NCBI RefSeq assembly: GCF_025854275.1
Contig: NZ_CP107567.1
Coordinates: forward strand, 7,130,001 to 7,194,000
DNA from: Streptomyces peucetius
GTDB taxonomy: Bacteria; Actinomycetota; Actinomycetes; Streptomycetales; Streptomycetaceae
DNA: 64,000 nucleotides
Direction of reading: 5' to 3'
Shown: piece after piece, positions 29,438-37,917 of the stretch
How the letters are laid out: every line of letters starts with the position of its first letter
Numbering within the stretch: the first letter of the stretch is position 1
Notes under the pieces: model-generated
The model's database searches: none
The model's input: only the letters and a program-made list of their open reading frames with translations
Told to the model about the DNA's origin: nothing
Program-made: the position numbers and the translations under genes

Positions 29438-30126
29438 CGCGCGCCGCCGTCCACCAGGGGGCGCGGGCGGGGCTGTTCGGCGAGCACCGCGCTCATGTCC
29501 CGTACGGCCTGCCAGGTGCCCCGCCATGTGCCGGTGACCTTCGACTTCCCCGACCGCGGCAGGTAGGGGACGTCGACCTCCGCCACCCGCAGGCCCGCGT
29601 CGACGGCGCGGACCACCATCTGGAGCGGGTAGCCGCTGCGCCGGTCGGTCAGGTCGAGCGCCAGCAGGTCGGCGCGGCGGGCCGCCCGCAGCGGGCCGAG
29701 GTCGTGCAGCCGCAGCCCGGTGCGCCGGCGCAGCATGCGGGAGAGGACCGCGTTGCCGGCCCGTGCGTGCGCCGGCCACACACCCCGGGTCTGCGGGCGC
29801 CGCCGCCCCAGCACCAGATCGGCGTTCCCGGCGGCGATGTCGCGTACGAACCCGGTCAGCAGCCCCGGGTCGAGCGACGCGTCGCAGTCGCAGAAGCAGA
29901 CGTACTCCGCCTGAGCCGCGCTCAGCCCCGCATGGCACGCCGCCCCGAAGCCGCGCCGGGGCTCGTGGACGACGTGCGCGCCGAGCCCGCGGGCGATCTC
30001 GGCCGAGCCGTCCGTCGAGCCGTTGTCGACGACGATCGCCCGCCAGCCGGTCGGGATGCGCGCGAGCACCCACGGCAGCGCCTCCGCCTCGTCCAGACAG
30101 GGCAGGACGACGTCCGCGCTCAGCAT
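29434..30126 (-). CDS. GT2-family glycosyltransferase (dolichol-P-glucose synthase-like)
   Basis: A 230-residue GT-A enzyme without membrane helices. It begins VVLPCLDEAEALPWVLAR, has the nucleotide motif VVDNGSTDGSAEIARGLGA, the metal site CFCDCDASLDPG (in place of DxD) and the acceptor-side region LVLGRRRPQTRGVWP. It likely transfers a sugar from a nucleotide donor to polyprenyl phosphate or a glycan. Its ATG at 30126 overlaps the end of the epimerase gene by 7 bases, and its stop overlaps the DUF2064 start. Confidence 0.88.
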   Translation of the reverse strand: MLSADVVLPCLDEAEALPWVLARIPTGWRAIVVDNGSTDGSAEIARGLGAHVVHEPRRGFGAACHAGLSAAQAEYVCFCDCDASLDPGLLTGFVRDIAAGNADLVLGRRRPQTRGVWPAHARAGNAVLSRMLRRRTGLRLHDLGPLRAARRADLLALDLTDRRSGYPLQMVVRAVDAGLRVAEVDVPYLPRSGKSKVTGTWRGTWQAVRDMSAVLAEQPRPRPLVDGGAR

Positions 30127-31187
30127 GCCGCACCCCGCAGCCCGCTCGCGGCGAACTCGGCCATGCCCTCGTCGAAGCCGACCCGCGCCTTCCAGCCCAG
30201 TTCGGCGCGCAGCCGCGCCGAGTCCGCGGTGATGTGCCGCACGTCGCCGAGCCGGAACTCGCCGGTCACGACCGGCGCCGGGCCGCCGTGCGCGGCGGCC
30301 AGCGCGGCCGCCATCTCGCCGACGGTGTGGGGTGTGCCGCTGCCGGTGTTGTACGCGGTGAGCGCGCCCGGCTCGCGGCCGTGGACCGCTTCCAGGGCGA
30401 TCGCGTTGGCCTCCGCCACGTCCCTCACGTGTACGAAGTCCCGCCGCTGGCCGCCGTCCTCGAAGACCCGCGGTGCCTCGCCTCGTTCCAGCGCGGACCG
30501 GAAGAAGGACGCGACGCCCGCGTAGGGCGTGTCGCGCGGCATCCCCGGCCCGTAAACGTTGTGGTACCGCAGCGCGACGGCGCGCCCGCCCGTCGACCGG
30601 GCCCAGGCCGCCGCCAGATGCTCCTGGGCCAGCTTCGTCGTCGCGTACACGTTGCGCGGGTCGACCGGCGCGTCCTCGCCGACGAGACCGGGGGCCAGCT
30701 CCTCCCCGCACTCGGGGCACCGAGGCTCGAAGCGTCCGGCTTCGAGGTCGGCGGCGGCACGCGGGCCGGGCCGCACCCGGCCGTGCGAGGGGCAGTCGTA
30801 GCGGCCTTCGCCGTAGACCACCATGGACCCGGCGAGCACCAGGTCCGCGACCCGCGCCCGGGCCATCGCGGCGAGGAGCACGGCCGTGCCGTGGTCGTTG
30901 CAGCTGACGTAGTCGGGCGCGTCGGAGAAGTCCGTGCCGAGGCCCACCATCGCGGCCTGGTGGCACACGGCGTCCACGCCGCGCAGGACGTGTGCCACCG
31001 CTGCCGGGTCCCGCACGTCCGCATGGACCCATTCGGCGTCGGCGTCGGTGTCGGGCGGTCGCGGAGGCCGGGGGTGGGCGGCGGGAAGGAGGGCGTCGAG
31101 CACGACCGGGTCATGGCCGTGCGCGGTGAGCGCCGTGACGATCTGCGAGCCGATGAAGCCCGCGCCACCTGTGACGAGTACACGCAT
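30120..31187 (-). CDS. NAD-dependent epimerase/dehydratase (extended SDR)
   Basis: A 355-residue extended short-chain dehydrogenase. VLVTGGAGFIGSQIVTAL at the N-terminus binds NAD; SMVVYGEG and YATTKLAQEH (YxxxK) are catalytic; RYHNVYGPGMP and DFVHVRDVAEAN are typical of nucleotide-sugar epimerases. An insertion near residues 140-160 contains CPECGEEL, and with a cysteine in YDCPSHG may bind zinc, which is unusual for UDP-glucose 4-epimerases but seen in some actinobacterial relatives. It is the first gene of the glycan operon. Confidence 0.9.
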   Translation of the reverse strand: MRVLVTGGAGFIGSQIVTALTAHGHDPVVLDALLPAAHPRPPRPPDTDADAEWVHADVRDPAAVAHVLRGVDAVCHQAAMVGLGTDFSDAPDYVSCNDHGTAVLLAAMARARVADLVLAGSMVVYGEGRYDCPSHGRVRPGPRAAADLEAGRFEPRCPECGEELAPGLVGEDAPVDPRNVYATTKLAQEHLAAAWARSTGGRAVALRYHNVYGPGMPRDTPYAGVASFFRSALERGEAPRVFEDGGQRRDFVHVRDVAEANAIALEAVHGREPGALTAYNTGSGTPHTVGEMAAALAAAHGGPAPVVTGEFRLGDVRHITADSARLRAELGWKARVGFDEGMAEFAASGLRGAAC

Positions 31188-31275
31188 GTCCGCGACGCTA
31201 CGGCGGGAAGGGCGGCGGACGGCCGTTCCGCGCCGTGCCGTCACAGGTCGGTAAGGAGTCGGCTGCTCCGCGCGG

Positions 31276-31352
31276 GTGAACGGTTCCCACGGCCGGCTCA
31301 GGTACGGTCACCCGCCCGCGCGGTGACCGGTTCTACGGCCGGCTCAGGTACG
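31276..31352. repeat. Duplicated 3' end of the GH4 gene
   Basis: The last codons and stop of the GH4 gene are duplicated just downstream. The 18-mer ACGGCCGGCTCAGGTACG occurs at 31289-31306 and 31335-31352, within imperfect 31-base copies (31276-31306 and 31322-31352). The outer copy lies in the gap before the epimerase promoter. It looks like a short tandem duplication. Confidence 0.75.
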
Positions 31353-32679
31353 CGAGGCCCGGATGCTCGGCGAGGTAGCCGTCGACGAGACGGCGCGCGA
31401 CGCTCACCGAGTCGATCAGCGGATGCAGCGCGAACGCCTTCACCGCGCCCGCCCGGGAACCGCTCGCCACCGCTGCAAGTACCTCGCGTTCGACTGCTTT
31501 CACCGCGGTGACGAGCCCGACCGCGTGGCCGGGCAGCGGGTCCACCGCCACCGGGTGCGCGCCGTTCGCGTCGACGAGGCACGGGACCTCGATCACGGCG
31601 TCCGCGTCGAGCACGGACAGGGTGCCGCGGTTGCGGACGTTGAGGATCAGCGTGGTGCGCTCGTCGCGGGCGACGGCGCGCATCAGGGCCAGCGCCACCT
31701 TCTCGTACCCGCCGGACTCCAGGTCGTCCTCGTCCCGCTCGCCGACGCCCGCCGCCTCCCGGTTGGCGGCCATGTAGGTGGCCTCACGCTCGGCGAGCGT
31801 ACGGTGCCAGGTGGCCAGCGGGGGCGTGCCGGGACGCTCCATCTCCTCGTAGAAACCGGCCTGCTGGGCACGGAGGAACGCGCCCCGGGTCTGCTTCGCC
31901 TCCTGATAGGCGCGGACCGTCTCACGGTTGAAGTAGTAGTAGTGCAGATACTCGTTCGGCACGGCGCCCAGCGACCGCAGCCAGTCCGGCCCGAAGAGGC
32001 GGCCCTCCTCGAACGAGCCCAGCGCCTTCGGGTCGGCGAGCAGCCGCGGCAGTTCGTCGCGTCCGCCGACGCGCAGGCCGCGCAGCCAGCCGAGGTGGTT
32101 GAGGCCCACGTAGTCGATCCATGCCGTCGCCGGATCGGCGCCGAGCACCTTCGCCACCCGGCGGCCGAGGCCCACCGGCGAGTCGCAGATGCCGATGACC
32201 CGGTCGCCGAGAACCCGGCTCATCGCCTCGGTGACCAGGCCGGCCGGGTTGGTGAAGTTGATGACCCAGGCGTCGGGCGCGAGCGCGGCGATCCGGCGGG
32301 CGATGTCCACGGCCACCGGCACCGTGCGCAGTCCGTACGCGATGCCGCCCGCGCCGACGGTTTCCTGCCCGAGGACGCCCTCGGCGAGCGCGACCCGCTC
32401 GTCCGCCGCACGGCCCTCGAGGCCGCCGACGCGGATCGCGGAGAAGACGAAGTCGGCGCCCCGCACGGCCTCGTCGAGATCGCGGGTCACCACCACCTCG
32501 GGCGCTTCGGGCTGCTGCGCCGCCTGATCGGCGAGGACCCGGGCCACCGCGTCGAGCCGGCCCGCGTCCACGTCGTGCAGGGTGACGCGGGTGACCCGGC
32601 CCTCCGCCTGATCGCCGAGGAGCGCCCCGTACACGAGAGGCACCCGGAACCCGCCGCCGCCGAGAATCGTGAGCTTCAT
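31333..32679 (-). CDS. Glycoside hydrolase family 4, 6-phospho-beta-glucosidase-like
   Basis: A 448-residue GH4 enzyme. The N-terminus is the NAD-binding MKLTILGGGGFRVPLVYGAL; the metal/substrate residues are in VINFTNPAGLVTEAM, GICDSPVGLGRRVAKVLG (Cys ligand) and YVGLNHLGWLRGL (His ligand). GH4 enzymes need NAD and Mn(II) and act by a redox-elimination mechanism on phosphorylated or unphosphorylated glycosides. The overall resemblance is to 6-phospho-beta-glucosidases (CelF/LicH type). There is no PTS or sugar-binding gene next to it, so the substrate is unsure. Confidence 0.92.
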   Translation of the reverse strand: MKLTILGGGGFRVPLVYGALLGDQAEGRVTRVTLHDVDAGRLDAVARVLADQAAQQPEAPEVVVTRDLDEAVRGADFVFSAIRVGGLEGRAADERVALAEGVLGQETVGAGGIAYGLRTVPVAVDIARRIAALAPDAWVINFTNPAGLVTEAMSRVLGDRVIGICDSPVGLGRRVAKVLGADPATAWIDYVGLNHLGWLRGLRVGGRDELPRLLADPKALGSFEEGRLFGPDWLRSLGAVPNEYLHYYYFNRETVRAYQEAKQTRGAFLRAQQAGFYEEMERPGTPPLATWHRTLAEREATYMAANREAAGVGERDEDDLESGGYEKVALALMRAVARDERTTLILNVRNRGTLSVLDADAVIEVPCLVDANGAHPVAVDPLPGHAVGLVTAVKAVEREVLAAVASGSRAGAVKAFALHPLIDSVSVARRLVDGYLAEHPGLAYLSRP

Positions 32680-32717
32680 GCCCGTCACGCTACTCGGCGC
32701 CGGCGGCCCGCCGCCGG

Positions 32718-34586
32718 TCAGCCGAGGTCGAGCGCGTTGGGCAGACCGAGCCGGTGGCGGGTGCGGTCGTGCCGCTTGAGGGGTTCGAGCTCCGGAGCGC
32801 GGAACAACGGGGTGACCGTGCAGCGGGGCGCGGTCGAGCCGGTGCGCTCCAGCAGCGCGTTGACGGCCGCCCGTGCGGAGGCGTTGGCGCCCTCCATCGT
32901 CGCCAGGTCGATGTCGACCGAGACGTAGTCGCCGGCCAGGAAGAAGTTCGGGACCGACGTCGCGGCCCGCGGGCGGTTGTGGAAGGTGCCGACGGGGTGG
33001 ATGAGGAGTTCGTCGTCGTTGGTGGGGTTCGGTGTACCGAGGCCGTCGACGCCGGGGTCGAGGAACCAGGAGTGCAGCGCGCTGTCCTTGAGGACGGCCC
33101 TGCCGGTGTCGTTGAGCGCCGCCTTCAGCTGGGCCCACACCTCCTTGGCGACCTCGGCGCGGGTGCACTGCTTCGCGGTCTTTCCGTAGAGGATGCGGGG
33201 CCGGTCCCACTCGGAGACGTCCACCGACAGGCAGTCGACGGCCGCACCGTCGCCGTAGTCGGCGGGGAAGTCGCGGCCGGGCCAGTGCGCCGCCTGCTGG
33301 ATGGCCGTCAGGGACCAGGGGGAGTCGATGAAGTTGAGGTGCCCGTGCAGCAGCGGGGCACGCTCGGTCAGATAGAACTGGATGCCGGTCATCCAGTCGG
33401 TCCGCAGCCGGTCGCAGCGTGCGAGCTGCGGGTCCGCGGCCCGGAGTGCGGGGCCCCAGGTGCGCCGGGCGTGCTCGACGGGCATCGCGGAGACGTAGTG
33501 GTCGGCGGTGACCGACTCGCGTGCGCCCTGTGGGTTCTCGACCACGGCGGCACGGACGCGCCCGGAGCCGTACGTCACCTCGTGCACGGTCCAGCCGACC
33601 TTGAACTCCACTCCCAGCGACGTCAGATGGGCCACCCACGGATCGATCCACGCCTCGTTGGTGGGGGCGTCGAGGATCCGGTCCAGGGGGCCGTCGGCGC
33701 CGCGGCCGAGCCCGTTGAAGAGGAACGCCTCGAGGAGAGTGGCCACGGTGCGGGTGCTGGCCTCCTCCGCCTTGGTCGCCACGATGTTGCGGGTGAGCCC
33801 GACGGCGAGGATGCGGCGGTAGTCGTGGCTCATCGCGTCCGCCCTGATGAACTGCCACCACGGGGTGGCCTCCCAGGTCCGGTCGCGGCGCTCGTCGCAG
33901 CTGGTGAGGAAGACGAGCATGCGGTTCACGAAGTACGCGGTCTCGTGGAACGGGATGCCGAGCGCCGTGTCCAGCAGCGCGGTCAGCGCGCGGCGGATGT
34001 CGTCGAGGCCGAGACCGGGCGGCCGGTGGCCGGGCCAGGGGAGCGGGATGCGTAAATCCTCGCGGCCCGTGCGGCTGAAGGACATCTCGGACGGCGCGAC
34101 CAGGTTGTCCCAGACGCCGTTCGGGTTCCCGGCGAAGGGGATGCGGCGCATGGTGTCCGGCAGGTTGTGGTAGATGCCGGGGATGAAACGGAAGCCGTGC
34201 TCGGCGGGCAGCGGTCTGCGGCCGCCTCTGGCGCTGTCGGGTACGTCCATGCTCCTGGCCTTGCCGCCCAGGGCCCGGCGTTCGTAGACGGTGACCTCGA
34301 AGCCGCGTTCGGCGAGTTCATGAGCGGCTGTCAGGCCCGCGACGCCGCCGCCGAGCACGGCGACGGAGACGGCGGGCGCGGCGGTGGTGTGCCGGGTGGC
34401 GGCGGCCGCGGTGCCGGTGCCGGCGGCACCGGCCAGGGCCGCGGCTCCGGTGACCTTGGCGGCGCCGGTGATGAAGGTGCGGCGCGAGGCGCGTCGCGCG
34501 GTGGTCCGTGAGCTCGGCGAGGTGTCGTGTGTGGTGCCCTGCGGGGTGCCTTGCGAGGTGCGTCGTGAGGTGCCAGAACGATCCAT
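32718..34586 (-). CDS. Tat-exported FAD oxidoreductase, phytoene-desaturase-like
   Basis: A 622-residue flavoprotein with a twin-arginine signal (SRRTFITGAAKVTGAAALAG, residues about 35-60) after a Ser/Thr/Arg-rich N-terminus. The FAD motif VAVLGGGVAGLTAAHELAERG lies near residue 76, and the C-terminal FAD contact is FFLAGDYVSVDIDLATMEGAN. This is the amine-oxidase/phytoene-desaturase fold (similar to hydroxysqualene dehydroxylase HpnE). The ATG at 34586 has AAGGGG 6 bases upstream. Export of such an enzyme with bound FAD is consistent with Tat, but its substrate outside the cell is unknown. Confidence 0.85.
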   Translation of the reverse strand: MDRSGTSRRTSQGTPQGTTHDTSPSSRTTARRASRRTFITGAAKVTGAAALAGAAGTGTAAAATRHTTAAPAVSVAVLGGGVAGLTAAHELAERGFEVTVYERRALGGKARSMDVPDSARGGRRPLPAEHGFRFIPGIYHNLPDTMRRIPFAGNPNGVWDNLVAPSEMSFSRTGREDLRIPLPWPGHRPPGLGLDDIRRALTALLDTALGIPFHETAYFVNRMLVFLTSCDERRDRTWEATPWWQFIRADAMSHDYRRILAVGLTRNIVATKAEEASTRTVATLLEAFLFNGLGRGADGPLDRILDAPTNEAWIDPWVAHLTSLGVEFKVGWTVHEVTYGSGRVRAAVVENPQGARESVTADHYVSAMPVEHARRTWGPALRAADPQLARCDRLRTDWMTGIQFYLTERAPLLHGHLNFIDSPWSLTAIQQAAHWPGRDFPADYGDGAAVDCLSVDVSEWDRPRILYGKTAKQCTRAEVAKEVWAQLKAALNDTGRAVLKDSALHSWFLDPGVDGLGTPNPTNDDELLIHPVGTFHNRPRAATSVPNFFLAGDYVSVDIDLATMEGANASARAAVNALLERTGSTAPRCTVTPLFRAPELEPLKRHDRTRHRLGLPNALDLG

Positions 34587-34700
34587 CCGATGCCCCTTAC
34601 CGACGGTAACTTTCGCTTCCGGCGCCGGAGCATACGGAGATCCCTCGCGACTCGGAAGCCACAGATGCGCCCCTTCGCGCAATGGCTGGAGAATGAAGCC

Positions 34701-35135
34701 ATGTCCCGACGAACCAAGCGCACCAGAGGCACCACCCCTCCCGCCCTCACCGCAGATTCGCCCTGCCCCTGCGGGCTGCCCGCCACCTACGGCGAGTGCT
34801 GCGGCCGGTTCCACGGAGGAGAGGAGTGGCCGCCCACCGCGGAGCTGCTGATGCGCTCCCGCTACAGCGCCTTCGTCGCCCACGACGCGGCATATCTGCT
34901 GCGCACCTGGCACTCGTCGACCCGCCCCCGTCACCTCGAACTCGACCCGGGCATGGAGTGGACGTCTCTCGAGATCGTCGACACCACGGACGGCAGCGCC
35001 TTCCACACCAGCGGCACCGTCACCTTCCGCGCCCGCTACCGCCACCACGGAAAACGGGGCGAGCTGCACGAGCGCAGCAACTTCGAGCGCCAGAAGGGCG
35101 CGTGGGTGTACGTCGACGGCACGTTCATCGAGTGA
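34701..35135 (+). CDS. YchJ-family SEC-C-motif protein
   Basis: A 144-residue YchJ-like protein. It has the N-terminal zinc motif CPCGLPATYGECCGRFHGG, then a cystatin-like NTF2-type domain with AELLMRSRYSAFVAHDAAYL and LRTWHSSTRP, and the typical end (FERQKGAWVYVDGTF). YchJ proteins are small, cytosolic and of unknown role, often linked to protein targeting or zinc. The ATG at 34701 follows GGAGA. Confidence 0.9.
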   Translation: MSRRTKRTRGTTPPALTADSPCPCGLPATYGECCGRFHGGEEWPPTAELLMRSRYSAFVAHDAAYLLRTWHSSTRPRHLELDPGMEWTSLEIVDTTDGSAFHTSGTVTFRARYRHHGKRGELHERSNFERQKGAWVYVDGTFIE

Positions 35136-35195
35136 TCGCCGGCCGCGCGGTCAGGTCCGTCCGGAACGGCCCGTGGCACCTGCTTCAATGCGGGC

Positions 35196-35588
35196 ATGGT
35201 CGAACTCGTACTGCTGGGGGCACTGGCCTCACTGATCGGCTGGCTGGTGCACCGCAAGCAGCGGCAGCGCTCCTCGGGCGTGGCCGCGGGGGACGAGGCC
35301 GGGATCGGGTGCATGCTCAAGGGCGGACCCGCTGGCGCACGCTGGCGCCCGGGGCGGCTGTTCGTCGCATCGGGTCCGCTCACCTGGAAGGCGTCCTGGG
35401 GCGGGCGGACGGTCGCCCTGCCCGCCGGTCTGCGCCGCACGGGGCTCCGGCCGCCCTCGACGCGGGAGGCGCTGGGGCTCAACCCGAGATCCCGGATCGT
35501 GGAGTGCGAGGCCGGTGACGAGGTCATCCTGATCGCCGTGATGCCCCAGGAGCTGGACCCGGTCGTGAAGGCCGTCGACAGCGCGTGA
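35196..35588 (+). CDS. DUF2550-like single-pass membrane protein
   Basis: A 130-residue protein with one N-terminal helix (VELVLLGALASLIGWLVH) followed by a basic stretch and a small beta-rich domain (RWRPGRLFVASGPLTWKASW, then SRIVECEAGDEVILIAV). The pattern matches the DUF2550 group of actinobacterial membrane proteins (one helix plus a PH-like domain). Function unknown. It stands alone between the YchJ-like gene and a convergent small gene. Confidence 0.65.
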   Translation: MVELVLLGALASLIGWLVHRKQRQRSSGVAAGDEAGIGCMLKGGPAGARWRPGRLFVASGPLTWKASWGGRTVALPAGLRRTGLRPPSTREALGLNPRSRIVECEAGDEVILIAVMPQELDPVVKAVDSA

Positions 35589-35682
35589 GCCGGCGTGGCG
35601 CTGCCCGGGCGGTCCCGGCGGCCCCATCACCGCGGCACGGGACTGCTCGCGAGGAGGGAAGGGCGCTGTTTCCGCGGCCGGT

Positions 35683-35940
35683 TCAGCGCCCGCGGCGCGG
35701 TCCGACCGTGAGCCGGGGGTCGTAGGCGGCGAGGACCTTGTTCGCCCGGGCCAGCGTGGACAGCGCGCGCTCCCTGTCCATCCGGTCCTCGGCGCACAGC
35801 GGCCCGCGGAACAGGCCCACCTCACGTGCGGCGCACTCGGCGTCGATCTCCGCCTGCAGGATGTGGACCGGCATGCAGGAGCCGATCAGGGCCGCGACAC
35901 GGTCGGGGATCGGAACCGGGACGAGGGGGGAGGCGGTCAC
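35683..35940 (-). CDS. Hypothetical 85-residue protein
   Basis: A small cytosolic protein starting with GTG at 35940, which has AAGGA 6 bases upstream; the longer frame to 36138 has no such site and looks non-coding. The sequence is helical and acidic in the middle (HILQAEIDAECAAREVGLFR, EDRMDRERALSTLARANKVL). It has two cysteines but no recognisable motif. Codon bias supports a real gene. Function unknown. Confidence 0.6.
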   Translation of the reverse strand: MTASPLVPVPIPDRVAALIGSCMPVHILQAEIDAECAAREVGLFRGPLCAEDRMDRERALSTLARANKVLAAYDPRLTVGPRRGR

Positions 35941-36717
35941 GTCAAGTCCTTCTTTACCGTCACGGGTCGCCCCGTTGTCTTCTCGATACGCGGGAGCAAG
36001 CTGCCACGTGAGCAGGTGCCGGGTCCCGTCAACTCGCCGATCGCGTCCCGGTGGGGCCGGCCGGCCAAGGACGGTGTCGTACGAGAGGCGGGCACCGTCC
36101 CTCGTCCGGCCGTCCGTCTCCGGCGGCACCGCCGACACACTTTACGCGAACGCCGCCGGCGCACCCGAATCGGTGATTCGGCGACGCGAGAGGCGACGAC
36201 CGCCGCCGGCAACCGGTCTCCGCAGCCGATTCCGCAGGTCACGTCGGCGAAACGGGTGAGGGCCCGATCGCCGCGGGTCCTGAGGCCGGCGGTCCGGGCC
36301 GCGGTGATGTCCCGCACTCGCCACGCGCCGACCATGGTCCACTTCGCCGCCCGGGCGGCCGGTCGGTTGAGTGTCCGGAGCCGTGCCGGCTCCTCCGTGG
36401 AGCCGATCGCCCGGGTCCATCGCGGCGGCCGCGCAGGTCAGGACCGGTGGCGGAGGCGGCGGGGTACGTCCGGCCCTGCCCCGGCCCCACGGCGGGCGGG
36501 GGACGCACGACCCCGGCCCGGGGACCCCTGGCGGCCAGGGGCGGTGACATCGGACACACTCGGCCGTGGCGTCCCCGGCGGCATCAGCGACCGGCGACCG
36601 GCGACCGGCGACCATCCGGCCCGTCGGCCGCAACTCACGGGCGCCACGGCAGGCCCAGGACCGGCTACGGCTGAAGGGGCCGGAACCGCGGCCCGGACTG
36701 TGTACCGGACCGCGTGT
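35941..36717. other. Long non-coding-looking stretch with CGACCGG tandem repeat
   Basis: About 780 bases in which no frame shows the codon bias of real genes; several overlapping open frames are GC artefacts. At 36588-36613 there is a tandem repeat of CGACCGG (three full units plus CGACC); a 7-base period would shift any frame through it. A promoter for the 85-residue gene is expected near 35960-36000 but not resolved. Confidence 0.5.
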
Positions 36718-36903
36718 ACCGCCGGCCGACCGCTTGGCCCGCCGCAGCGCCACCCGTGCACCGAGCCGGTAGGCGCCGTGGAGCGAGTCCAGGCTGCGTC
36801 CCTCGTACGCCTCGAACCGGCCGAAGCGGCGCAGCATCTCGTCGCGCAGCGGTGAGGGCGCCGACGGTGAGGGGACCTGCTCGACGAAGACGGAGGGTCG
36901 CAG
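36718..36903 (-). pseudogene. N-terminal-domain remnant of PucR-type regulator
   Basis: About 62 codons read VFVEQVPSPSAPSPLRDEML, then FGRFEAYEGRSLDSLHGAYR and LGARVALRRAKRSAGG. The block 'GRSLDSLHGAYRLGARVALRR' type pattern is characteristic of the N-terminal domain of Streptomyces PucR-family regulators. Neither the start region nor the C-terminal PucR HTH follows; downstream sequence is non-coding. It is a truncated relic. Confidence 0.6.
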
Positions 36904-36918
36904 CCATCAACGAGTGGC

Positions 36919-37357
36919 TGTGACCAGCACTTTCAAAACGCGCCGCAGTCGCAGTACTCAACGAAAGGCTGTGATGGGTTCGTCCGACCGCTGTCGCCTA
37001 CGGCTCATATAGGGGCAGAAAGTGAATGACTGCCTCCTCGTAGGGATGGGCGTCGCGAACGGCCTGCTGGACAGAACGGGCCTGGACCGCATCACAGACC
37101 GATTCGATCCGGCACTCTTCGCTGTGCTGCACGACGCCCACTTCACCGTCGTATGGCTGTGAGCCGGGCAGGGCCTGCCAGTTGCCAGTCACCTTCCAGA
37201 TGCTGGAGCACCGCGTATACCCACCCACTCGTCCCGCGCCTGCCGCGTGGAGAGCCTCGATCACGGTCTCCACGTGACTCTCAGGGACTGATATCTCGAT
37301 CTTCAGACGCGTCATGCCTGGACCTTAACAACCCGTGTGACCAGTACTTTCACGACG
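36919..37357. repeat. Imperfect 22-bp direct repeats flanking NIF3-like gene
   Basis: A 22-base element (core TGTGACCAGYACTTTCA) occurs at 36919-36940 and at 37336-37357 with three mismatches, in the same orientation, on each side of the NIF3-like gene. A related TCAACGA(GT/AA)GGCTGTGA pair is seen at about 36908 and 36959. The enclosed DNA is visibly lower in GC than its surroundings. The arrangement resembles a small inserted cassette; no recombinase gene is present. Confidence 0.55.
36998..37315 (-). CDS. NIF3-like / YqfO-family protein
   Basis: A 105-residue protein matching the stand-alone domain annotated as NGG1p-interacting factor 3 (NIF3)/YqfO insert domain, which has a CutA1/PII-like ferredoxin fold. 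Signature parts are KIEISVPESHVETVIEALHA, YTRCSSIWKVTGNW and the ending HPYEEAVIHFLPL. Members are found as small soluble proteins of unknown function that may bind metal or nucleotides. The ATG at 37315 follows AAGG. The base composition is lower in GC than flanking genes, which suggests transfer. Confidence 0.85.
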   Translation of the reverse strand: MTRLKIEISVPESHVETVIEALHAAGAGRVGGYTRCSSIWKVTGNWQALPGSQPYDGEVGVVQHSEECRIESVCDAVQARSVQQAVRDAHPYEEAVIHFLPLYEP

Positions 37358-37487
37358 GGCCTTAGGAGCAATCTCGGCCACATCAGTCGCGGGACCTCAT
37401 CCCGAATGCTCTCGCTGACACGCGTTGTCAGCCTGTGATCACGGCCCCGCGTACATCGGGCCAAACGTTCGTTCTGGGCATTCTTCC
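37316..37487. other. Intergenic region with CTGACA palindrome
   Basis: No gene seen. It contains the second flanking repeat (37336-37357) and a short palindrome CTGACA-CGCGT-TGTCAG at 37415-37431, which could be an operator or part of a recombination junction. Confidence 0.35.
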
Positions 37488-37584
37488 TGTGGTGTCGACG
37501 ACTTCGGCCTCGGCGTGCAGCCAGGTGCGGGCCGCTTCGGCGTAGGGCTCAAGGTATTGGAGACGGAACGGGGAGTTGGGGCCG
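37488..37584. repeat. 97-bp direct repeat, copy 1
   Basis: An exact 97-base copy of 38752-38848. On the minus strand it encodes NSPFRLQYLEPYAEAARTWL and continues to AEVVDTT, a piece of an AAA/kinase-like gene. It is joined to unrelated sequence at both ends. The following 330 bases (37585-37917) show no gene and should contain the promoter of the secreted-protein gene. Confidence 0.9.
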
Positions 37585-37917
37585 CCGCTCCTCGACGGCC
37601 CGACGGCGGCCAACCCGGAGGTCCACTTCAACGCCCCGGCCGGCTGACCCGTACGGCCCCAGGGGGGCGGACCCCGCCGTTCCACTCGTACCGAACGCCC
37701 TGGCAGGGCGGTGCGCCCCGGTCAGCCCGCAGGTCGGCCGGGGTGCCGGTGGCGGCCGGAAGACAGCGGACCGCGCGGCACCGGCCTTGCAGGGTGCCCG
37801 TGCCCCTGACAGTCTTCCGGCGCGCGCCCTGCGGCGGCCGGGGCACGGGCCAGACCCCCGGTCGGCCCCCCACCCGTTGGCTCTGCCCGATGGACGAACC
37901 GACCAGGAGTGCCCGCC

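Noticed and set aside
36142..36837. A 231-codon minus-strand frame
   Set aside because: Only its first ~40 codons match a PucR-type domain; the rest has no codon bias, so it is described as a truncated remnant rather than a gene.
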